From positions 4,229,501 through 4,293,500 of the forward strand of contig NZ_JABFHO010000001.1 in the NCBI RefSeq assembly GCF_013404085.1: a stretch of 64,000 nt of DNA. Direction: 5' to 3'. This DNA comes from Winogradskyella helgolandensis (GTDB lineage: Bacteria; Bacteroidota; Bacteroidia; Flavobacteriales; Flavobacteriaceae). Of this stretch, positions 56,888 to 63,370 are shown in pieces. Made by a program: the position numbers and the translations under genes. Every line of letters begins with the position of its first letter. Positions within the stretch are counted from its first letter, which is position 1. The notes below the pieces were generated by a model that was given only the letters and a program-made list of their open reading frames with translations, ran no database searches and had not been told where the DNA came from.

Positions 56888-59107
56888 ATGATAACCAAAA
56901 TAGACCTAAATAAAGTAGCGAGTTACAAAAGTCAAGCAACTTTAGAAACTGACAAAGCTTTGAATCTTATTTATGGTTTAAATGGAACAGGAAAAAGTAC
57001 TTTTTCAAATTATCTTTTAAAAAGAGCAGATGAAAAGTATAAAGATTGTTCTGTTGTAGGTTTAGATGAAAATCACGAAATTCTTGTTTATAATCAAACT
57101 TTTATCCAAGAGAACTTTTTCGAATCTGAAAGTTTAAAAGGAATTTTCACTCTTTCAAAAGAAAACAAAGAAGCTATAACAAAAATTGCTAGTGCTGAAA
57201 AAGAAATAGAAAATCTTGACGGAGAAAGAACAAAAAAAACCAAAGAATTAGAAACAGAAAATATATCAATAGGTAAAAAGTTAGAAAACGCAAAAGTTAC
57301 TATTTGGAAAATAAAAACCGATTTTAGTGGTGGCGACCGTGTTCTTGAGTTTTGTTTAGAAGGTCATAAAGGTTCAAAAGACAATTTATTTAATCACATC
57401 CAAGGATTAACGAAACCTGATGATAAACCAACCAAAAATATCGATGACTTAAAGAATGATGTTCAAGCAATTATGGGCGAAAATGCTCAAAAATATGGCT
57501 TTTTTCCTAAAATCACATTCTCATCTTCAAATATAGAAACTGCAAAAATTTTCGATAAACAAATCGTAGGTAATGAAAATAGTAGTGTATCTGAACTAAT
57601 CACAAAACTTGGAAACTCTGATTGGGTAAAATCGGGATTAAAATATTTACCAGAACAACAATTTGCGGAAAATGAAAATTGTCCTTTTTGTCAAGAAAAA
57701 ACCATTTCAAGCGAATTAATAGAAAATATAAAAAATTACTTTGATGCTTCGTATGAAGCAGATATAAACTCTATAAAAACTTTTCTTGAAGAATATTCAC
57801 AAGCAATTCTGCAAATCCCAAACAAAGCAACTTTCGAAGCCAACCCAAAATTTGAAACTTTCAAGCAAGATTTTGAAATCAAATTAAGTGCATTTAATCA
57901 ACTGGTCAAATCGAATAAAAAAAAGATTGAAGAAAAGATAAAAAAACCAAGTGTACTTCAAACTCTGGAAAATTCAACTAAATTATTAGAAGAAGTTAAT
58001 GAAGTTATAATTAAAATTAATGCTTCGATTTTAGAACACAACGATAAAATTGATAAAAAGGCAACAGTAAAAACAGCAATAAAAAAGACTTTTTGGCAAA
58101 TTATGCGTTGGGATTATAACCAAACAATTAGCTCATACCTTTCCGACAAGAACATATCAAAAACTAAAACAGACTCGCTTAATACTACTATTAACGGTTA
58201 TGATAAAACAATTCTTGAAAAAAAGTCAATCATATCTGAACAACAAAAACAAACAGTTAATATTGAAAAAGCAATTGCAAATATTAATGATGGATTAATT
58301 GACTTGGGAATTACTGATTTTGAAATTGAAAATCACAAAGAAAACCTTTACAAAATAGTTAGAGGAGAAAATAAGGAAAGAGTATTTCGTTCATTAAGTG
58401 AAGGAGAAAAAATGATAATAAGCTTTTTGTACTTTTTAGAAATGTGCAGAGGAAAACAAGATGCTACAGAAACAGGGAAAAAGAAAATAATTGTAATTGA
58501 CGACCCAATTTCAAGTCTTTCTCATATTTATGTTTTCAATATTGGAAGATTAATTAAAAACGAATTTTTTGGAAAAAAGAAAACTAAAAAAAATGAAGAA
58601 ACTGGAGAAAAAGTGAATATTTGGAATTATAAATATGAACAAGTATTTATATTAACTCATAGTCTTTATTTCTTTTACGAGATTACTGAAACAAAACACG
58701 ATGAACGAAAAGAAACTCAAAAATTATTTAGACTTATAAAAAATAATGATGGTAGTCACTTCCAAAAAATGAAATATGAAGAAATACAGAATGACTATCA
58801 AGCTTATTGGTATATTATAAAAGACGAAAAACAGCCACCAGCTTTGATTGCGAATTGTATGAGAAACGTTATCGAGTATTTTTTCAATTTTGTAGAGAAA
58901 AAAGATTTAAATAACTTTTTCAGACAAGAGCCACTAAATACGAATAGATTTCAAGCTTTTTACAGGTATATAAATAGAGAATCCCATTCTTTAGGACAAA
59001 ATATATTTGACTTTAAGGAATTTGATTATAAAGATTTTAAAGATGGTTTTGCCGAACTTTTTAAAGTAGCAGGTTATGAGGAACACCACAAGAAAATGCT
59101 AAAATAA
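56888..59107 (+). CDS. Cassette 3: AAA_13 ATPase, RloC/PrrC-like
   Basis: This 739-residue protein has Walker A GLNGTGKST (30-38), long coiled-coil stretches (95-140 and 330-470), a zinc-hook-like CPFC (265-268), an ABC-type signature LSEGEK (503-508) and Walker B IVIDDP (535-540). Near the C-terminus Arg659, Glu663 and His700 have the R-x3-E...H arrangement of the anticodon nucleases PrrC and RloC. This suggests a DNA-damage- or phage-triggered tRNA nuclease. AAA_13 proteins with other effectors share parts of this layout, so the nuclease role is unproven. It is the largest cassette. Confidence 0.75.
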   Translation: MITKIDLNKVASYKSQATLETDKALNLIYGLNGTGKSTFSNYLLKRADEKYKDCSVVGLDENHEILVYNQTFIQENFFESESLKGIFTLSKENKEAITKIASAEKEIENLDGERTKKTKELETENISIGKKLENAKVTIWKIKTDFSGGDRVLEFCLEGHKGSKDNLFNHIQGLTKPDDKPTKNIDDLKNDVQAIMGENAQKYGFFPKITFSSSNIETAKIFDKQIVGNENSSVSELITKLGNSDWVKSGLKYLPEQQFAENENCPFCQEKTISSELIENIKNYFDASYEADINSIKTFLEEYSQAILQIPNKATFEANPKFETFKQDFEIKLSAFNQLVKSNKKKIEEKIKKPSVLQTLENSTKLLEEVNEVIIKINASILEHNDKIDKKATVKTAIKKTFWQIMRWDYNQTISSYLSDKNISKTKTDSLNTTINGYDKTILEKKSIISEQQKQTVNIEKAIANINDGLIDLGITDFEIENHKENLYKIVRGENKERVFRSLSEGEKMIISFLYFLEMCRGKQDATETGKKKIIVIDDPISSLSHIYVFNIGRLIKNEFFGKKKTKKNEETGEKVNIWNYKYEQVFILTHSLYFFYEITETKHDERKETQKLFRLIKNNDGSHFQKMKYEEIQNDYQAYWYIIKDEKQPPALIANCMRNVIEYFFNFVEKKDLNNFFRQEPLNTNRFQAFYRYINRESHSLGQNIFDFKEFDYKDFKDGFAELFKVAGYEEHHKKMLK

Positions 59108-59115
59108 AAAGTACG

Positions 59116-59254
59116 AACGCACAACACCGTATATAATTTATTGCTGGCTTCTTGCCTACTTACGAAAGTCCTCGCGGACTTTCTTGGTCGGTAATTATTT
59201 ACTAAATTAGTTGCTTGAAACACGCAACAAACCATATACAACAACGTTAGCCAC
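59116..59254 (+). repeat. attC-like repeat C (subfamily 1)
   Basis: The left end ACGCACAAC complements cassette 3's start, and the right end GTTAGCCAC opens cassette 4. AAC to GTT is 126 bp. Arms and the central hairpin are the same as in repeats A and G. A minus-strand frame through it is repeat translation, not a gene. Confidence 0.88.
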
Positions 59255-59261
59255 AAGTTGA

Positions 59262-59693
59262 ATGAACCTATTAACTAAAAGACCACACATTATTTTTCTT
59301 GTATTTGCTGTAATCACTTTTATACTCGGATTTAATGCAAACGGAGGAATTGATATAAATATTCACGATACATATTACGTGATTAGTAATTATCATTTCG
59401 CAACGCTGATTTCAATTATTTTCGGAATAATCGGACTGATTTATTGGATTGTGAAAAAAGTGAATGGAAACCTCTCTAAACGTCTAAATTTGGTTCACGT
59501 TACGCTGACTTTTGGCGGAATTTTTCTGATTCTGATTTTAAACGAATTTTTCAGAAAGTCAATTATGGAATATGATTTTAATGAAAACTTGACAATGGTA
59601 ATTTATTTGATTTCTGCTATTGTTATTTTTGGACAAATTATATTTCCGATTAATATAATAAGCGGAATAATAAGAAAACAGAATAAAACCTAA
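59262..59693 (+). CDS. Cassette 4, gene 1: membrane protein with a cytochrome-oxidase-like motif
   Basis: This 143-residue protein has four likely helices (about 9-24, 45-63, 76-93 and 110-135). Between the first two lies INIHDTYYVISNYHFATLIS (33-52), closely like the subunit I stretch HDTYYVVAHFHYVLS of haem-copper oxidases. His35 and Asp36 (magnesium ligands in oxidase) and His45 (haem a ligand) are kept, but the haem a3 histidine is Asn43. Everything else of subunit I is absent, so it is not an oxidase. Function unknown. Confidence 0.65.
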   Translation: MNLLTKRPHIIFLVFAVITFILGFNANGGIDINIHDTYYVISNYHFATLISIIFGIIGLIYWIVKKVNGNLSKRLNLVHVTLTFGGIFLILILNEFFRKSIMEYDFNENLTMVIYLISAIVIFGQIIFPINIISGIIRKQNKT

Positions 59694-59695
59694 GA

Positions 59696-60073
59696 ATGAA
59701 CTACGAAATACCCAACTCATATAATTGGTTTGCAAAACTGAATTTGACTCAATTCATTCCTTGGAATTTTGATACAGAAATTAATCCAAATTCATCAATC
59801 AATGAACGATTTAAAATTGAGTGTGAGCAAAATCGGGAAGTTCTGACTTTTGGACGCAGACAAGATATGGACACATTTGTTGGGTTTGAAATTGTAGAAG
59901 GAAAAGTAACCGAAAATGTAATTGTTTTTCATCCCTCGTTCGGGACAAATGCTAAAGGTTGGAATATCATCGAATCTGAACACGCGGATTTTTTTGAGTT
60001 TATGCAAAAAAGAGTTTTACCAGAAATGAAAGAATGGATTCCAGAAGATGACGTGAATGATTATATTGAATAA
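59696..60073 (+). CDS. Cassette 4, gene 2: hypothetical soluble protein
   Basis: This 125-residue acidic protein is unrecognised. It begins MNYEIPNSYNWFAKLNLTQF and has WNFDTEIN, FGRRQDMDTFVGFEIVEGKV and a helical C-terminus. It starts 2 bases after the membrane-protein gene and ends 8 bases before the left end of repeat D, so the two genes travel as one cassette. Immunity-like or enzyme-partner roles are possible but not supported by a motif. Confidence 0.6.
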   Translation: MNYEIPNSYNWFAKLNLTQFIPWNFDTEINPNSSINERFKIECEQNREVLTFGRRQDMDTFVGFEIVEGKVTENVIVFHPSFGTNAKGWNIIESEHADFFEFMQKRVLPEMKEWIPEDDVNDYIE

Positions 60074-60081
60074 TTAAACCA

Positions 60082-60220
60082 GTGGCTAACACCGTGTATA
60101 ATTAATTGCTCTGTTCTTCCCTACTTGCGAATATTCCTGCGGAATTTTCACGGGTTCGTAAAAGTTTGCTAACTTAGTTGCTTAACCACGCAACTAACCA
60201 TACACAATCACGTTAGCTGT
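60082..60220 (+). repeat. attC-like repeat D (subfamily 2)
   Basis: The left end GTGGCTAAC complements cassette 4's start, and the right end GTTAGCTGT opens cassette 5. AAC to GTT is 127 bp. The arms are GTGTATAATTAATTGC (60094-60109) and GCAACTAACCATACAC (60190-60205). The central hairpin GAATATTCC-TGC-GGAATTTTC has one mismatch. Confidence 0.88.
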
Positions 60221-60225
60221 AACCT

Positions 60226-60795
60226 ATGAACAGAAACCTAAACATACTTGCAATATTATTCATCTTAATAAGTTGCGGACAAGTTTCAAATAAAGATGAG
60301 GCATACAATCAGGACATTTATGATTTTATGAAATTAGTAATAAATGAACAAGAACTGAATTTAAGCTATGGTCTCATAATAGAACCGGAATCAAGTTTTG
60401 ACTTAAATAAATCTGATGAGGAGAACTTTAAATCTTTATTGTCTGAATTGGAATCTAAAGATAAAACTAAAATAACGGACTCAATTAATTGGACTGTCGA
60501 ACTGAACTCTAAAAATTTACTTTCTGATTTAACGAAACAAGATATTTCTGGAATGATTAAGCAAAAAGAAAAGCTGAAAGTGTTCAAATGGAATAATAAT
60601 CAACTTGGATTTAATCTTTCTAATAAAAATAACTGGTACAGTTTTTCAGTACCACTCTTTTCGGAAGACAAGTCAAAAGCAGTTATGATGATTCGAGATT
60701 TATGTTCAGGACTATGTGGTGGTGGAAAGACAATTTTGTTCACTAAAAAGAATGAAAAATGGACTTCGAATACTGGAATGATATGGTTACATTAG
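60226..60795 (+). CDS. Cassette 5: lipoprotein of unknown function
   Basis: This 189-residue protein has a lipoprotein signal (LISC, with Cys17 as the likely lipidated residue). The mature part is polar, with two cysteines late in DLCSGLCGGGKTILF and a final KWTSNTGMIWLH. The ATG is 14 bases after GTT. No family was recognised. Confidence 0.65.
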   Translation: MNRNLNILAILFILISCGQVSNKDEAYNQDIYDFMKLVINEQELNLSYGLIIEPESSFDLNKSDEENFKSLLSELESKDKTKITDSINWTVELNSKNLLSDLTKQDISGMIKQKEKLKVFKWNNNQLGFNLSNKNNWYSFSVPLFSEDKSKAVMMIRDLCSGLCGGGKTILFTKKNEKWTSNTGMIWLH

Positions 60796-60805
60796 AGAAA
60801 AGGCA

Positions 60806-60944
60806 ACAGCTAACACCGTGTATAGTTAATTGCTTCATTGAGCCTACTTGCGAATATTCCTGCGGAATATTCACGGGTTCGTAAATGTTTGCTAACTTAG
60901 TTGCTTAACCACGCAACTAAACATACACAATCACGTTACCTACA
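60806..60944 (+). repeat. attC-like repeat E (subfamily 2)
   Basis: The left end ACAGCTAAC complements cassette 5's start, and the right end GTTACCTACA opens cassette 6. AAC to GTT is 126 bp. The central hairpin GAATATTCC-TGC-GGAATATTC is perfect. The arms (GTGTATAGTTAATTGC and GCAACTAAACATACAC) carry one true mismatch, so this copy is slightly diverged. Confidence 0.87.
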
Positions 60945-60947
60945 ATT

Positions 60948-61634
60948 ATGAAAAACATTCCGTTACTGATTTTAACATTGATTTTAATTGCAAGTTGCGA
61001 TTCAAAACAAACTTCATCGGAATTGGAAAAATTAACAAAAAAGCTAACCGAAAAAGAAAATCGGATTTCGGAATTACAAAGTCAAATTGAGAATTTAGAA
61101 AAAGTTAATAAGCCGACTGAAAACAAACAAACTTCGGATTATTATCGCTTCATGGAAACTTCTAACTCTGAAATAAATGTTTCGGAAAAATTAAAAAGCG
61201 GAGAACGGAAATCAATTGACAAAAAGGATTTTAAAGACACTTTAGATATATCAGACAATTTTTTCGTTTATAAACACACATCTGAAATCACTCAAACGTC
61301 TGAATCGGAATTTGAATCAATCTTGCGTGATTTTGACCAAGTCAAATCGGAATATGGAAATGACTTTTTTGTGCGAGTAATGACATTTTATAATGGACAA
61401 AGTTTGCCTCTGGAAACCGAAAATTCTAAAACAGATATTCATATTTTAATCCAACCGACTGAATTGGGTTATGAAAATAAAACGTTCGTGATTTCGGACT
61501 TTTATGAAGTTGACATAAAAATGCTCGAAAAGAAAGAGAATAGTGTCGAACTGACTTTTGAACACGGAAAATTTCCAAGAAAAAGTGAATTAATAATAAT
61601 AAAACCTGAATTAGTAAAATTTGGAAATAAATAA
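60948..61634 (+). CDS. Cassette 6: lipoprotein with coiled coil
   Basis: This 228-residue protein has a lipoprotein signal (LIASC, with Cys17 as the likely lipidated residue), then a coiled coil (about 24-55: LEKLTKKLTEKENRISELQS) and a globular part with HILIQPTELGYENKTFVI. The ATG is 13 bases after GTT and the stop is 1 base before the complementary left end of repeat F. No family was recognised. Confidence 0.65.
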   Translation: MKNIPLLILTLILIASCDSKQTSSELEKLTKKLTEKENRISELQSQIENLEKVNKPTENKQTSDYYRFMETSNSEINVSEKLKSGERKSIDKKDFKDTLDISDNFFVYKHTSEITQTSESEFESILRDFDQVKSEYGNDFFVRVMTFYNGQSLPLETENSKTDIHILIQPTELGYENKTFVISDFYEVDIKMLEKKENSVELTFEHGKFPRKSELIIIKPELVKFGNK

Positions 61635-61635
61635 C

Positions 61636-61775
61636 TGTAGGTAACACCGTGTATAATTAATTGCTAGGTTCTTCTCTACTTGCGAATATTCCTGCGGAAT
61701 ATTCACGGGTCCGTAAAAGTTTGCTAAATTAGCTACCAAACCACGCAACTAACCATACACAAGACCGTTGCCATT
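61636..61775 (+). repeat. attC-like repeat F (subfamily 2)
   Basis: The left end TGTAGGTAAC complements cassette 6's start, and the right end GTTGCCATT opens cassette 7. AAC to GTT is 127 bp. The arms are the subfamily 2 consensus, and the hairpin GAATATTCC-TGC-GGAATATTC is perfect. Confidence 0.88.
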
Positions 61776-61874
61776 CATTGACAAAAAGCGATCTTAACGA
61801 AAAAAATCAGTAAACAGAAATATTATTTTTGTAACACTTTGACATATTATAACACTAATAATAAAAAAAACAAG

Positions 61875-62114
61875 ATGAACGAAATAAAATGTAAAAATTG
61901 TGACTCAACAAAAATAATTAAAGATGCAAAAATCACCGATTTTGGTCACGCAAATATTAAAAATAACCTATCAATTCATATAAAGGAAACAGATTCTATC
62001 TTTTTCAATAAGTCTGTTAAAAGTGAAATTCTCGCTCAAATATGTGGAAATTGTGGAAAAATTGAACTAAAAATTAATAATCCGAAAGAATTGTGGAATG
62101 CTTATATAAAATAG
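61875..62114 (+). CDS. Cassette 7: small zinc-ribbon-like protein
   Basis: I chose the ATG at 61875 (79 residues: MNEIKCKNCDSTKI at the start). An upstream ATG at 61839 adds 12 asparagine- and lysine-rich residues. Two CxxC pairs (CKNC and CGNC) about 54 residues apart suggest a zinc ribbon. The 150 bases after its stop contain a second frame starting ATA-AAG-AAA, open to 62286, that reads like a protein whose ATG has been lost. It may be a decayed second gene. Confidence 0.6.
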   Translation: MNEIKCKNCDSTKIIKDAKITDFGHANIKNNLSIHIKETDSIFFNKSVKSEILAQICGNCGKIELKINNPKELWNAYIK

Positions 62115-62266
62115 GACAATAAAGAAAATACTAAAAGACATCAGTTTTGACGTAAATGCAGAATTAAAGAGCTGTTTGAATTCACTCAAACAAAAAAAAG
62201 ATAAGAGTTTAAATAATTTACGGAATAAAACAAAAATTGAATTTAATAAAGCAGGAAAAACAACGA

Positions 62267-62405
62267 AATGGCAACACCGTATATAATTTATTGCTAGCTT
62301 CTCGCCTACTTACGAAAGTCCTCGCGGACTTTCTTGGTTGGTAATTATTTACTAAATTAGTTGCTTGAAACACGCAACAAACCATATACAACAACGTTAG
62401 CACTA
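62267..62405 (+). repeat. attC-like repeat G (subfamily 1)
   Basis: The left end AATGGCAAC complements cassette 7's start, and the right end GTTAGCACTA opens cassette 8. AAC to GTT is 126 bp. The arms and the GAAAGTCC/GGACTTTC hairpin match repeats A and C. Confidence 0.88.
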
Positions 62406-62427
62406 ATTTGAACTAAATACAATCATT

Positions 62428-62955
62428 ATGGATTCTAAATTCGATTACAGTCAATCATGTTGGGATAAAATAAGAAAGATTTTTGATGATAAATACAATG
62501 TTCCTACCATCGAAAGTGTAAATGAAATGAAATATGCAAAATATTTGGATGAGTCGTCGAATGAGCACATTGTATCTCTTTTCAATTCTAATCAATTTAA
62601 TAAATCCTTATATAATAGAGATTTGAACGAACTACATTCTGAATTAAATAAATTGAAAACAAAAAAAAACTCTCAAATTCATATAGTTTGTACGGGTTAC
62701 ATTTGTTCTCATCAATATCGTGGTTATTATCATGCACAAGTGCAACTCGGAATCAAATACTACTATTTAGATAAGAAATTTGTTTTAGGTGAGGATATTC
62801 CATGTATTACTGATATTACCAATCTTCTGAAAAATTACACCGACTATAGCAAATTGAGTAGAAAAAATTCATCAAATGATGATTACGACCCATACTCAGA
62901 ATCTAACATTATGCGAGATTTAATGAACGGAGAAGGTGAAAAACACGGTTTTTAA
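62428..62955 (+). CDS. Cassette 8, gene 1: hypothetical protein
   Basis: This 175-residue protein has no signal peptide. It contains CTGYICSHQYRGYYHAQVQL in the middle and an acidic C-terminal tail. I do not recognise it. The ATG is 32 bases after GTT, and the second gene of the cassette follows after 24 bases. Confidence 0.58.
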   Translation: MDSKFDYSQSCWDKIRKIFDDKYNVPTIESVNEMKYAKYLDESSNEHIVSLFNSNQFNKSLYNRDLNELHSELNKLKTKKNSQIHIVCTGYICSHQYRGYYHAQVQLGIKYYYLDKKFVLGEDIPCITDITNLLKNYTDYSKLSRKNSSNDDYDPYSESNIMRDLMNGEGEKHGF

Positions 62956-62979
62956 TTCATATTATTACAAGAAAAAACA

Positions 62980-63240
62980 ATGATTACAAATTCATTCAAC
63001 AGAAACAACAACTTAATCGGAATAAATATTGAAAAAACAAAAAGTAATACTTTCATAATATCTATTGCGTATAAAGAGAACGATTATTGGAAAGCCAAAA
63101 CGCTGGGTGGTTTTTCAGGGGATATCGATAATGATTCACTACTAAAAAAAGTTATTGAAAAAGGAAATTCTTTAGATTCCTCAACTGCAATATCAATATT
63201 TTCAAATTCTCTGACAGATTTTGGAGAATATAAAAAATAA
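62980..63240 (+). CDS. Cassette 8, gene 2: small hypothetical protein
   Basis: This 86-residue protein has a mixed strand-helix pattern: NLIGINIEKTKSNTFIISIA, then WKAKTLGGFSGD. There is no signal peptide or known motif. The stop is 5 bases before the complementary left end of repeat H. With the 175-residue protein it may form a two-gene module. Confidence 0.55.
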   Translation: MITNSFNRNNNLIGINIEKTKSNTFIISIAYKENDYWKAKTLGGFSGDIDNDSLLKKVIEKGNSLDSSTAISIFSNSLTDFGEYKK

Positions 63241-63245
63241 AAAAC

Positions 63246-63370
63246 TAGTGCTAACACCGTGTATAATTAATTGCTTGGTTCAAGCCTACTTGCGAATATT
63301 CCTGCGGAATATTCACGGGTTCGTAAAAGTTTGCTAACTTAGTTGCTTAACCACGCAACTAACCATACAC
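63246..63370 (+). repeat. attC-like repeat H (subfamily 2), cut by an IS110 element
   Basis: The left end TAGTGCTAAC complements cassette 8's start. Both arms (GTGTATAATTAATTGC and GCAACTAACCATACAC) and the perfect central hairpin are present. The sequence then departs from the family at 63371, losing the spacer and GTT that all other copies have. The break coincides with the 3' flank of the IS110 transposase gene. Confidence 0.87.

Larger units (their letters stand above)
54961..63370 (+). mobile_element. Integron-like array of eight gene cassettes with attC-like repeats
   Basis: Eight units, all with plus-strand genes, are each closed by a folded repeat (A-H). Each unit starts GTT plus 6-7 variable bases and ends with the reverse complement plus AAC: C1 GTTGCCATTA/TAATGGCAAC, C2 GTTGTAGCAC/GTGCTACAAC, C3 GTTGTGCGT/ACGCACAAC, C4 GTTAGCCAC/GTGGCTAAC, C5 GTTAGCTGT/ACAGCTAAC, C6 GTTACCTACA/TGTAGGTAAC, C7 GTTGCCATT/AATGGCAAC, C8 GTTAGCACTA/TAGTGCTAAC. 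Unit lengths are 629-2409 bp where complete. Most hold one gene with little spare DNA. The integrase is not in the window, and an IS110 element cuts the right end. This matches integron cassette logic. Confidence 0.85.

Noticed and set aside
59074..62403. Two similar minus-strand frames (59074-59256 and 62218-62403) that look like a conserved protein family
   Set aside because: Both are translations of attC-like repeats C and G. Their similarity comes from the repeat, and their ends run into flanking genes.
54961..63370. CRISPR array or direct-repeat locus
   Set aside because: The repeats are about 126 bp and the spacers are whole genes of 0.5-2.3 kb. No cas genes are present.
55573..63370. 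Simple MITE or REP insertions between genes
   Set aside because: No target duplications flank the repeats. The bases next to them pair across the gene within each unit, which single insertions would not produce.
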